Source: Alteromonas macleodii (GTDB lineage Bacteria > Pseudomonadota > Gammaproteobacteria > Enterobacterales > Alteromonadaceae). From it: a stretch of 64,000 nt of DNA. The notes beneath the pieces were generated by a model. The model had not been told where the DNA came from and made no database searches. It worked only from the letters and a program-made list of their open reading frames with translations. Positions 45,690 through 54,547 of this stretch are shown piece by piece (position 1 is the first letter of the stretch; each line of letters opens with the position of its first letter). The DNA is taken from assembly GCF_903772925.1 (NCBI RefSeq), contig NZ_LR812090.1, positions 2,872,333 through 2,936,332 of the forward strand. Reading direction: 5' to 3'. The position numbers and the translations under genes are program-made.

Positions 45690-45990
45690 GTTAATACCTT
45701 GGAATAGAGGGTTCCTTTTCAGATAGTGTGTTCATTAAAGTTGGTATGCTTGGCAACAACCTATCTAATCAAACAAGTGGGACAACAAAATTTCTCAATG
45801 AAAAGGCATATTTCATAAAAGCTTCATACTCATCGCGCATAACCATAGCGACCTCTATTCAATTTACTTGCACATTACGCATTTCTATCTGCCTTGTTTC
45901 AGAAAGAAATGTAACCTGACAATTTATTTGAAAAAAAATAGAAGAATATTTGTCTTGGGTTAAAACAAAGCAAGAAACAGGGCTGTTAAC
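45690..45990. other. divergent non-coding gap, nothing firm recognised
   Basis: About 300 bases between the phosphoesterase and sigma-factor genes. It lacks the regulon palindrome. Short open frames here have no family resemblance. It should contain the promoter of the sigma/anti-sigma operon. Confidence 0.45.
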
Positions 45991-46569
45991 ATGTTTTCCA
46001 CTAGTATCGACAAGCTGATCTTCTTAAAACCTCAAAAAAAGAATAAGCAAAAGCGCACAAAAAGCTCGGAATTAATCAATGAACTTTACCTTTCACACGC
46101 TGCTAACTTAAGGAAATACTTGCAAAAAAATTATGGGCTGGGCCCACCAGAACCCGAAGATGTTGTACAAAATGTATTTACCAAATTCAGTCAACTAGAG
46201 AATCTTACACAAATTGAAAACCCTAAAGCCTACATTTATAAAATGGCTGTGAACTATACACTTAATGAACTTGAACGAGTTAAGCGAGTACAACGCTTTA
46301 TTTGTGAAAAAACGACAATTGAAGAAAGAGAATTTGACCTTTTAAGTCCGGAGAAAATTACTGAGAACAGAAAAGAGCTTATGGCGCTAAATAATGCGGT
46401 AGAGAGACTGCCAAATAAGCAAAGAGAAATTTTCATCCGCAGTCGGATTCTTGGACATACCTATAAACAAATTTCCAATGATTTGAACTATAGTGTTGCT
46501 GATATTTCTAGGCAACTTTGCGCGGCGCTCTTTACTTTACAGCAAGCTCAAACAGAAGGAGAGCAGTAA
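45991..46569 (+). CDS. ECF sigma factor, FecI type
   Basis: A 192-residue sigma-70 family protein. Region 2 is at about 30-90 (ELYLSHAANLRKYLQKNYGL, then PEDVVQNVFTKF and NPKAYIYKMAVNYTLNE). Region 4 is at about 130-180 (NAVERLPNKQREIFIRSRILGHTYKQISNDL). A basic, lysine-rich N-terminal extension (residues 12-25) is unusual. The stop overlaps the next start as TAATG. It is followed by an anti-sigma gene and a receptor with a signalling domain, the FecIRA arrangement. It likely activates the receptor genes downstream on ligand binding. Confidence 0.92.
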   Translation: MFSTSIDKLIFLKPQKKNKQKRTKSSELINELYLSHAANLRKYLQKNYGLGPPEPEDVVQNVFTKFSQLENLTQIENPKAYIYKMAVNYTLNELERVKRVQRFICEKTTIEEREFDLLSPEKITENRKELMALNNAVERLPNKQREIFIRSRILGHTYKQISNDLNYSVADISRQLCAALFTLQQAQTEGEQ

Positions 46570-47558
46570 TGCAAGTTGACTATTCTCAGACACCCACAAC
46601 TATCGAACTTATAGCAACCGAGTGGTTTGTAAAATTAAACAGTAATGAGCTGGACGTAGACGGCAAACAAGAACTTGAAGTCTGGTTGAACGCTTCTGAA
46701 ACCCATCGTGTAGCATTTGAAAAGGTGGCTTTACTATGGCAAGACACAGGTAACTGCGACTCACTTATTTTTAATAAAACTACGCTCACCGACGGCCATA
46801 AAACGAAAAACGTTAGCTTTTTCTATACAACTCTGTCTGCCGCAGCCATGCTGATAGTGTGTTTTTTATCATTTGTAGACTTCCCTTTTGATAGTGGTAA
46901 AAATCACACCTACCGAATATCGTCTACTTTTGAAGGTAACAAAACTCTGCCGCTTGCGGATGGTTCTGTGGTGACCTTGAGTGGCAATAGCCAACTTGAT
47001 GTCGACTTCACTTCCAATCAGAGAAATATAGTTCTACTTAGTGGCACCGCGCATTTTCAAGTTAGCCCAGATAAAACAAGGCCTTTTACAGTCTATTCGA
47101 AAGGCATTTACACACGAGCGGTAGGCACAGCATTCCAGGTGAAAATGGACGATGACATTCAGATTTCAGTTACTGAGGGGACGGTCGCAGTAGGAGATAC
47201 ACACCAAGAAATACAGCGCTTTATCAAAATCTCTAATGGAAAACAGATAAACGTTGAACTTGCCGGCAGAACAATGTCAGAAATATCAACTTTCGATGAA
47301 AAAACAGCATTGAGCTGGATCAACGGTAGATTCATTTACGAAGATGCACCGCTAAACGAAATCATTTCTGATTTAAATAGGTATCGTGAGAAAAAGCTTT
47401 ACGTGGGAAATAGCGTGTCAACAAAAATAAAAATAGATGCGTCATTCGACATTCAAAATATCGATTCCTTTCTAAATGGGCTAGCAATTTCACATAATAT
47501 CTACACTCAAGAAACGGCAGATAGAACCGTTCTTGTTCAACAACCAGGCCGTGAATAG
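46569..47558 (+). CDS. FecR-type anti-sigma regulator
   Basis: The ATG inside TAATG, with GGAG upstream, gives 329 residues; longer in-frame starts lie inside the sigma gene. An N-terminal cytoplasmic anti-sigma part (about 10-60: ATEWFVKLNSNELDVDGKQELEVWL) is followed by one membrane helix near 85-105 (TTLSAAAMLIVCFLSFV). The periplasmic FecR domain follows (LADGSVVTLSGNSQLDVDF, GTAHFQV, AVGTAFQV, EGTVAV). A C-terminal STN-like piece (IDASFDIQNIDSFLNGLA) contacts the receptor in related systems. It passes the signal from the receptor at 47642 to the sigma factor. Confidence 0.92.
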   Translation: MQVDYSQTPTTIELIATEWFVKLNSNELDVDGKQELEVWLNASETHRVAFEKVALLWQDTGNCDSLIFNKTTLTDGHKTKNVSFFYTTLSAAAMLIVCFLSFVDFPFDSGKNHTYRISSTFEGNKTLPLADGSVVTLSGNSQLDVDFTSNQRNIVLLSGTAHFQVSPDKTRPFTVYSKGIYTRAVGTAFQVKMDDDIQISVTEGTVAVGDTHQEIQRFIKISNGKQINVELAGRTMSEISTFDEKTALSWINGRFIYEDAPLNEIISDLNRYREKKLYVGNSVSTKIKIDASFDIQNIDSFLNGLAISHNIYTQETADRTVLVQQPGRE

Positions 47559-47641
47559 ACATTCTTCGTCTTACACATACCTGTCATAAACTAATGTTAG
47601 CGTAGCGAATTCAAGTATTTTCGCCTCGCTAACAATGGATT

Positions 47642-50482
47642 ATGCTGCGTTTAGTTCTCTTTTTAACTTTATCGGCCTTCGCTTTGCATCTTCACGGTGC
47701 GCAAAACAATAACGACAGCAAGATCTTTGACCTAAACATCGAAGAACAGTCTTTAAAAAGCGCTCTCTATCAACTAGCTCAGCAGGCTGATTTCTCACTA
47801 ATTGCTGACGCAAACATCATTCCTAATATTGATTCAGAAGCGTTGAAGGGAATGTTTACTATTAACCATGCTCTTAATCAAATACTACAAAACACCAATA
47901 TACATGCAAAGATAGAAAGCAGCACTGTAATACTGCTACCAAAACATCCTTTGAAACGGAAACACAATGTAAAATTAACGCAAGATAAAGGTCCTTTATC
48001 AAACCCAACTGGTCATATCATCGTTCGTGGCTACAGAGATAGCTTACTTGCTTCACAGTCTCAAAAACGCAATAGCATTGTGCAGAAAGACACGATCTTT
48101 TCGGAAGACATCGCGGACTTTCCCGAACGAAACTTAGGCGATGCAATCCAGCGACTTCCCGGCATAGTGGCAGAGCGCGATAACGGAGAAACACGGCAAC
48201 TCGGCCTTCGAGGGTTAGGCCCCAACTTCGTAAAAGTCAAAGTCAACGGCATCGCGTCCCTTGCGACGTTTAACTCAGTGTTTGACCATCGAGGCTCTGC
48301 CACTCGCTCTCGCAATTTTGACTTCAATATTTTTTCTGCGGATTTGTTTAGTAAAATAGACGTGAGCAAAACATACTCAGCGCTAGAAGATGAAGGCGGC
48401 GTTGCCGGCACCATTAACTTATCTACGCCGCGTCCCTTTGACTATGACGGTGAGCATGAAGTTTTTAACTTACAAACGACTTTCAATTCGATATCTCGTG
48501 AACTGTTGCCAAAAGTATCATTTTTAGCGACGACAAGAACTGAACGTTTTGGCGCCCTATTTTCAGCAGCTTATAGTGAAAGTAATAACATAGAAACGGG
48601 CTTCAGAGATTGGGGTTGGCGAGAGAGTCACATTGACGAAGCGGGGGTTGTAATTGCACCATCCGTATCCTCGCTTACTCATGTTGAAAGAAATCAACGC
48701 AAGTTCGGTGCGACCTCTTCCCTACAGTGGAGGTATAAAAGCAATGGAGAGATAAATCTTAATGCCATTTTTTCATCATTGAACAGTGACGATACTGAGT
48801 TTAACTTAGTACACCAAAATGAAACGGACCTTATAGATTTCAACATCGACAATTACAATACCTTAGATTACGCAGAGTACCGTTCATCTAATGTACGAAG
48901 CGAATCGAAGTTATCTAACGCAAATGTTAAATTTCTAAGTGCTACACTCGACGCTAGCGATACTTTGTTTGACAATATGCGTGTAACCGTGCTTTTGGGG
49001 GTGTCACAATCTACCTTTGAAAGCCCTTTACACGATAAGGTCTTTCTTCAGGCATCTAATATAGGTTATCGTGTCGATTATCGAAGCTCAGCGCCACTCC
49101 CACGCATTGAACACGATGTACCGTTGACCAACTCATCTGTTTGGGCGCTACATAGAGTTGATGTTCGTGAAGACTTACAAACTAACCGTTCTCAGGAATT
49201 CAAACTTTCATTTGACTGGTTGCTTAATGAAAAAAACGATATCACTTTTGGCTATCAAGGCAGACGCTTTTCTTCAGACGGATATGAGCGAAGAGATGAT
49301 ATAAGAAATTTAAATACACGTAACATTGCTTTTAACAGTAGCATTCACTCGCATCCAAACAGCACTGATTTTCTTGTTGCCAATGTTGATGAAACATTTA
49401 CTCACGTTCTGGACCATTCATTTCACGGGCGTCTATCTAACCAAATTTTTTCTCGGCAGCTTACGGCACAAACAAACAGACTAGGTACCGCTTTTTCCGT
49501 CGATGAACGCACTCACGCATCTTTCTTAGCCCACAGCTACAACGGACTATTATTTCGTTCTGAAGCTGGTGTGAGGTTCGTTCATCTGAAAAGTGTTCAA
49601 GCAAGCTTAGAAGACCAAGCAAAAACACAAGCGGTGGATAACACCTTCACCATTTTTCTGCCTACTATCAATCTTGCTTGGGATATATCCGATACCGTCA
49701 CGCTAAGAACTAGTTTTAGTCGTAATTTATCGCTACCAACAATCGATGATTTACGTATTACTACCAACGTTAGCGTTCCCGATAATCGTATTATTAAAGG
49801 TAACCCTTCACTTCGCCACTTTGTTGCAGACACTGTCGATATGGCTAGTGAATTTTATTTTTCAAATAATAATTTTTTGGGCATTGCGCTTTTTTATAAG
49901 TCAATGGACTCTTACATCACTGAACAAACCCAACTTTTGCCTTTTGACCAACTTGGACTGCCGGCACATTTACTAACCGAAGATCGGGAAGGCGAACTTT
50001 TTGCCCTTTCTCAACCAGTAAATGGCGAAGGTGGTGTTATAAAAGGTGCTGAAGTTTCATTGAAATACGAATTTTTACACCAAACCGGCATCCTGACTAA
50101 CTACACCTATTCCCACGGTGAAACGTCGTACCTCGTTGATAACGAAACTATCCGTGCTCCCTTGTTAAACTTGTCAAAACATACTGCGAACGTGACGCTC
50201 TATACTGAACAAACATATCTTGGAGGGCGAGTAGCTTTTCAATACAGAGATGGCTACTTAACGCAGACAGATAACGTCAACCAGTTTAACGGCATTGATC
50301 AGCAGCTAATCATAGACGCTGGATTTTATGTCAATGTAACCGCTTCGTGTAAAATTTCATTCGATATTCTGAATCTAACAAACTCCCCTATTGATCTGTT
50401 TTCAAGCCCTACAGCAAAGCGGCAATTGGTGTATACACAATCGGGAACAACCTATCTTCTAGGCGTTCACTTTACAATCTGA
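47642..50482 (+). CDS. TonB-dependent transducer with N-terminal STN signalling domain (FecA-like)
   Basis: A 946-residue outer-membrane receptor. The signal peptide (1-20) is followed by a secretin/TonB short N-terminal (STN) domain at about 27-100 (KIFDLNIEEQSLKSALYQLAQQADFSLIAD, then KGMFTINHALNQIL). The plug starts near 120 (HIIVRGYRDSLLASQSQKR) with LGLRGLGPNFVKVKVNGIASL, and the barrel ends in LLGVHFTI. Only this receptor has an STN domain, so it both senses ligand and signals to FecR. It is a paralogue of the receptor at 50648 (shared RGSATRSRNFDF / RGSASRTRNFDF and PFDYDG). The ligand is unknown; position next to cgiA hints at a carrageenan oligosaccharide. Confidence 0.92.
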   Translation: MLRLVLFLTLSAFALHLHGAQNNNDSKIFDLNIEEQSLKSALYQLAQQADFSLIADANIIPNIDSEALKGMFTINHALNQILQNTNIHAKIESSTVILLPKHPLKRKHNVKLTQDKGPLSNPTGHIIVRGYRDSLLASQSQKRNSIVQKDTIFSEDIADFPERNLGDAIQRLPGIVAERDNGETRQLGLRGLGPNFVKVKVNGIASLATFNSVFDHRGSATRSRNFDFNIFSADLFSKIDVSKTYSALEDEGGVAGTINLSTPRPFDYDGEHEVFNLQTTFNSISRELLPKVSFLATTRTERFGALFSAAYSESNNIETGFRDWGWRESHIDEAGVVIAPSVSSLTHVERNQRKFGATSSLQWRYKSNGEINLNAIFSSLNSDDTEFNLVHQNETDLIDFNIDNYNTLDYAEYRSSNVRSESKLSNANVKFLSATLDASDTLFDNMRVTVLLGVSQSTFESPLHDKVFLQASNIGYRVDYRSSAPLPRIEHDVPLTNSSVWALHRVDVREDLQTNRSQEFKLSFDWLLNEKNDITFGYQGRRFSSDGYERRDDIRNLNTRNIAFNSSIHSHPNSTDFLVANVDETFTHVLDHSFHGRLSNQIFSRQLTAQTNRLGTAFSVDERTHASFLAHSYNGLLFRSEAGVRFVHLKSVQASLEDQAKTQAVDNTFTIFLPTINLAWDISDTVTLRTSFSRNLSLPTIDDLRITTNVSVPDNRIIKGNPSLRHFVADTVDMASEFYFSNNNFLGIALFYKSMDSYITEQTQLLPFDQLGLPAHLLTEDREGELFALSQPVNGEGGVIKGAEVSLKYEFLHQTGILTNYTYSHGETSYLVDNETIRAPLLNLSKHTANVTLYTEQTYLGGRVAFQYRDGYLTQTDNVNQFNGIDQQLIIDAGFYVNVTASCKISFDILNLTNSPIDLFSSPTAKRQLVYTQSGTTYLLGVHFTI

Positions 50483-50647
50483 TATGGCGTACTTTACACG
50501 CCGCTTTCAAATGGTATTTGACTGAGCACGTTTATGAATCTCCAGCTTTTATGAAACTTTTATGATCGTTGCGCTTAGTGTGAAAACTACGTTTACGAGG
50601 TTTGTCTTGTAGCCAGTTTTGTATTCACATTCAAAGAGGATAGAAAA

Positions 50648-53335
50648 GTGAGACTGGCAACAAAGATAAATAAAATTACCTTAGCAATGTTTTTTGGACT
50701 AACCACTTTACCTTGTGCAACCACACAAGCATCAGAGACACATTCTACAGTCAATGACATTGAAAAAATTGAAGTAAAAGGCTACCGCTCTAGTTTAAAA
50801 GAAAGTGCCGCGCTTAAAAAAGCGTCAGACAACGTAACAGAAAGTATATTAGCTGAAGATATTGCTAATTTCCCAGACTTGAACTTAGCTGAGTCTTTGC
50901 AACGTATTTCAGGGGTTACCATTTCTCGTGATTCTGGCGAAGGGCGCCAAATAGCGCTCAGAGGGCTTGGGCCCAACTTCACTCGTACACGGGTAAACGG
51001 AATGGAGGCACTTTTTACCACTGATTCAGGCATTGACCAACGAGGCAGTGCCTCTCGAACACGAAACTTTGACTTTAGTGTTTTTGCATCTGAGCTTTTT
51101 AATCGTATAGATGTGCACAAGTCTTATGAGGCAAGCTTAGATGAGGGAGGAATAGCAGGTACTGTTGATTTACATACAGCCCAGCCATTTGACTACGATG
51201 GATTCAAAGGTGCAATTACGGCGAAAGCCATTCATAACGATCTCGCCGACAACACAGGCCCTCGATTTGCAGGTTTATTGTCCAATACGTGGGGCGACGT
51301 TGGCGCGCTGATTTCAGCGGCTTATTCAAAAGTTGATACTATTGAACGTGGATATCACGTTTGGTCATGGCGTCAGGCTAGCTTTGGTCAAGATAATGTT
51401 GCCTCTTCCGTCGACGACAATATTGCTGACCGTCTCATCAATGCCGAGGGAAACGAAAGGGTGTTCATACCACGAGCCAATAATATTGCATCGTGGTTTA
51501 ACGAGCGTGAACGTTTGGGTATAACCGGCTCACTTCAATGGCAAGCTTCTCCTACAACACTGTGGTCACTTGATGGGCTATATGGGCAGCTTTCAAATGA
51601 CCGTATTGAAAACCAGATATCTACTGCAGGTACAAATGCCTTTACTGGCGACGTGACGGGTGAACAATTACTCGTAGATGCCGCTATTCAAGGAGACGAC
51701 TTAGTTTTTGCATCTTTTGAGAATTTAGATTTACGCACTGAATCTAAAGTAAGCTACGGTGAAACTGACTTTTACCAAGTCTCGCTCAACGGAGAATTTG
51801 AAGTTACCGATAATTTATTGTCCACGTTGATGTTTGGTCGTTCTAATTCAAATTTTGATCAACCCATTCACGACAAAATTTTTGCAGAAGCGACTGGACA
51901 TGCTTTCTCAGTAGACTGGCGTAACTCACCATACGGTCAAAACACTTACGACTTTGATATTTCAGACTTTGATGAATGGATGCTTATGCGCTCTGATGTG
52001 CGTGAAGACAACATTGAAAACAGTTTCAATATTATGTCTTCAGATTGGCACTATATGCTAGCGTCAGGAGACTCAATAGATTTTGGAGTTCAATTTAAAA
52101 ACTACGAATCTTCTGGCTATGAAAGAAGAGATCGCGAAGATTGGGAGGATGACGAAACTGCTCCCGCTGCGGTTTTCCAGTTAACCACGATACCTATTCT
52201 TCGCCCCTATGCTATTGCAAATAATACTGCAACCTTCGACTTACTCGAAGCCACAGGGAGAATTTCTAGAGAGTTAGACTCAACATTTAATCGTCCGGGC
52301 ACGGTTTACGATATCGAAGAGGAAACGCTTGCGCTTTATACCAAATACAACTTCAACCGAGAAATTGGAGATATGGTATTACGCGGTAACCTAGGCGTGA
52401 GATGGTATCAAACCGAGCAAACATCGACAGGCGAAGTAAATACTGGCGAAGGGTTAGACGAAGTGGTGTTCGACAATTCTTATAATGACTTTTTGCCTTC
52501 ATTAAATTTAGCCCTTGATATTAGCGATCAATGGGTAGCTCGATTTAGCGCTAACAGGAATATTTCTCGCCCTTCTCTCAACCAACTACGAGCGGCCGGT
52601 CAGGTTGGCGTTGCAGACACATTCATTTCTTCGGGCAATCCAAACCTAGAGCGTTTCGTTGCCGATTCAATTGATACCTCGTTAGAGTATTATGCTGAGA
52701 GTTTACGCGTATCTGTGGGCGCTTTTTATAAAGATATGGACTCTTTTATTGTAGAGCAGTCGAATACCATGCCTTACTCTGACACAGGTTACCCATTATC
52801 GTTTTTAGACTTTGACCCAAGGGTAAATGCCCAAACTGAATTTACAGTTAACCAACCTATTAACGGCGACAGTGCAAAAGTACGAGGTATAGAGATTGCT
52901 TTCCAAGCAGACTTAACATTCCTTCCCGGCGCGTTAAAAAATATGGGCGTTGCTACCAATGTCACGTTTGCTGACGGTGAAACGACGCTGTTCAATGAGG
53001 GCGAAGCGTTTGAAGTTACACCGCCGGGTCTATCTGAACTTGCTTATAATGTGACAGTATTTTATGAAACTGAGCGGTGGGGACTTAGAACATCGCTTGC
53101 ATATCGCGATGAATACATAACTGGAGAAGGTGCTAGCCAAAATATAGTTGAAGGCTTTGATGACACAACGTTTCTCGACTTTAAAGCATTCTATAACGTA
53201 AGTGAGTCATTTCAAATTACGTTTGAAGGTAATAACTTAACCGATGAACGTATTCGTCAATTTCAAGACAATAGAACGCAATCATATTCAATGAGTGGTC
53301 GAAACTTTATCGTTGGCGCTTCCTATCAATTTTAA
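50648..53335 (+). CDS. TonB-dependent receptor, paralogue without STN domain (895 aa)
   Basis: It starts at GTG with AGAGGAT upstream; this start includes the full signal peptide (ending TTQAS). Plug from about residue 38 (IEKIEVKGYRSSLKESAALKKAS) with DIANFPDLNLAESLQRISGVTISR and IALRGLGPNFTRTRVNGMEAL; the barrel ends in FIVGASYQF. It follows the STN-bearing receptor after 165 bases, which may hold a sigma-dependent promoter; I cannot define one. The likely function is high-capacity import of the ligand sensed by its neighbour. Confidence 0.92.
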   Translation: MRLATKINKITLAMFFGLTTLPCATTQASETHSTVNDIEKIEVKGYRSSLKESAALKKASDNVTESILAEDIANFPDLNLAESLQRISGVTISRDSGEGRQIALRGLGPNFTRTRVNGMEALFTTDSGIDQRGSASRTRNFDFSVFASELFNRIDVHKSYEASLDEGGIAGTVDLHTAQPFDYDGFKGAITAKAIHNDLADNTGPRFAGLLSNTWGDVGALISAAYSKVDTIERGYHVWSWRQASFGQDNVASSVDDNIADRLINAEGNERVFIPRANNIASWFNERERLGITGSLQWQASPTTLWSLDGLYGQLSNDRIENQISTAGTNAFTGDVTGEQLLVDAAIQGDDLVFASFENLDLRTESKVSYGETDFYQVSLNGEFEVTDNLLSTLMFGRSNSNFDQPIHDKIFAEATGHAFSVDWRNSPYGQNTYDFDISDFDEWMLMRSDVREDNIENSFNIMSSDWHYMLASGDSIDFGVQFKNYESSGYERRDREDWEDDETAPAAVFQLTTIPILRPYAIANNTATFDLLEATGRISRELDSTFNRPGTVYDIEEETLALYTKYNFNREIGDMVLRGNLGVRWYQTEQTSTGEVNTGEGLDEVVFDNSYNDFLPSLNLALDISDQWVARFSANRNISRPSLNQLRAAGQVGVADTFISSGNPNLERFVADSIDTSLEYYAESLRVSVGAFYKDMDSFIVEQSNTMPYSDTGYPLSFLDFDPRVNAQTEFTVNQPINGDSAKVRGIEIAFQADLTFLPGALKNMGVATNVTFADGETTLFNEGEAFEVTPPGLSELAYNVTVFYETERWGLRTSLAYRDEYITGEGASQNIVEGFDDTTFLDFKAFYNVSESFQITFEGNNLTDERIRQFQDNRTQSYSMSGRNFIVGASYQF

Positions 53336-53344
53336 TTAATAAAA

Positions 53345-53366
53345 AAGCACCTCTTTTGAGGTGCTT
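53345..53366. terminator. bidirectional Rho-independent terminator
   Basis: AAGCACCTC-TTTT-GAGGTGCTT, with an A-run on its left. It separates the receptor gene from the convergent receptor pseudogene. Confidence 0.85.
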
Positions 53367-53384
53367 ACTTTAGTTTTACATTTC

Positions 53385-54415
53385 TTAGAATGTTGCTCTT
53401 GCTCCAAGGACGTAGCGTGCTCCCGGATCTTCTATGCCGCCAAATCGGCTTTCAAATCTGCCAGAGCGTTTAACGAATGAGTCGGTCAAGTTAGTCCCTT
53501 CAACAAACACTTGATAGGTTTTATTAATGTTCCATGCTACTCGCACATCAAGCTGGTCAAAGTCGTTTGTGAAGATTGGCTCTGGGCCTTGTCGACCGCT
53601 AAAGAAACGATCTCTTTTGTTGTAAGCCACTCGACCTTCGATTTCCCCGTCATCGTAAAACAATACAAAGTTTTGTGAGTCGCTAAGGCCAGGTAGTGCT
53701 ACTGCCGCGTCAATCAACTCGTTTCCTACCTCATCATCAGAGCTCACATAAGTTAAGTTAGCGCTAACCCCTACGTATTGAAGTAAGCCTGGTAGTGTGT
53801 CGAAAACATGCTGAAAGGCAATTTCAACGCCGTCGACCACGGTAGAATTCAAATTACGAGGGCGATTTATATTCAAAAATATGGTGTCACCATCGATGTT
53901 ACTTCTATCTTCAGTAACCTCGTCTAATCGATTACCTGGTGGCAATGTAAGACCTTCTAACTGCTCTTGCTGCGCAATAAATGCCGATACATCCTTTCTA
54001 AAGAAGCCAACACTTACCGCAGAGGTTTCACCAAAATAGTACTCTACGAAAGGTCAATATTGTCAGACACGAACGGGTCTAAGTCTGGGTTACCTGATGA
54101 ACCTGATAAATCAGATAGCCTTAGCTCTGGCGCCGTATTTATACCTGGGTTCAAGTCTGCCAAGTTAGGACGTGTTAAAGATTGTGAGTACGACGCCCGT
54201 GCTACGAGCTCATCAGTAATGTTTAAACGTGCAGCGATTGAAGGTAAAAATTCATTATAGTCTTCAGTTTGCTCTATAAATTGTGCTGGTAAGCGCGTGC
54301 TTAACAACACATCTGGACGAGTTGGGTCTGGGAATATTGTTGCAAAGGGTTCTGCGAACGCTTCAGAAGTAGTTTCTGTTTGCGTGTAGCGGAAGCCAAT
54401 ATTTACAATGACGTT
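53385..54415 (-). pseudogene. 3' remnant of a TonB-dependent receptor gene with frameshift and 5' deletion
   Basis: The reading starts abruptly near 54415 (VIVNIGFRYTQTETT) and continues in one frame to DNIDLS, where TCGTAG creates a stop at about 54047. Deleting one G from an original TCGGTAGAG explains it: the next frame reads VEYYFGETSAVSVGFFRKD and runs to the natural end RYVLGARATF. The remaining 340 residues align with the last third of the receptor at 4195-7059 (shared ITEDRxNI, YVGVxANLTYV, LPGLSDSQN, WNI). Signal peptide, plug and most of the barrel are gone, so it is non-functional. The break lies next to a G-rich AGGAGGGGGG sequence (54421-54430). Confidence 0.88.
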
Positions 54416-54496
54416 AATTTAGGAGGGGGGTGGTGAAAGGTTTGGCTGGAGCATAGACAAGATAGTAAAAATTAAGGTGACAGTTTAAAATAAAAA

Positions 54497-54525
54497 GGCC
54501 GGTCAACTTGGACTGGTGACCGGCC
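54497..54525 (-). terminator. Rho-independent terminator after GH-A gene
   Basis: GGCCGGTCA / TGACCGGCC with an 11-base loop; on the minus strand TTTTTATTTT follows. Confidence 0.92.
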
Positions 54526-54547
54526 TCTTTACGCGATAGTTAAAATG

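Noticed and set aside
45728..45919. Short open frame in the gap before the sigma factor
   Set aside because: No ribosome-binding site, no family resemblance and atypical composition; judged chance.
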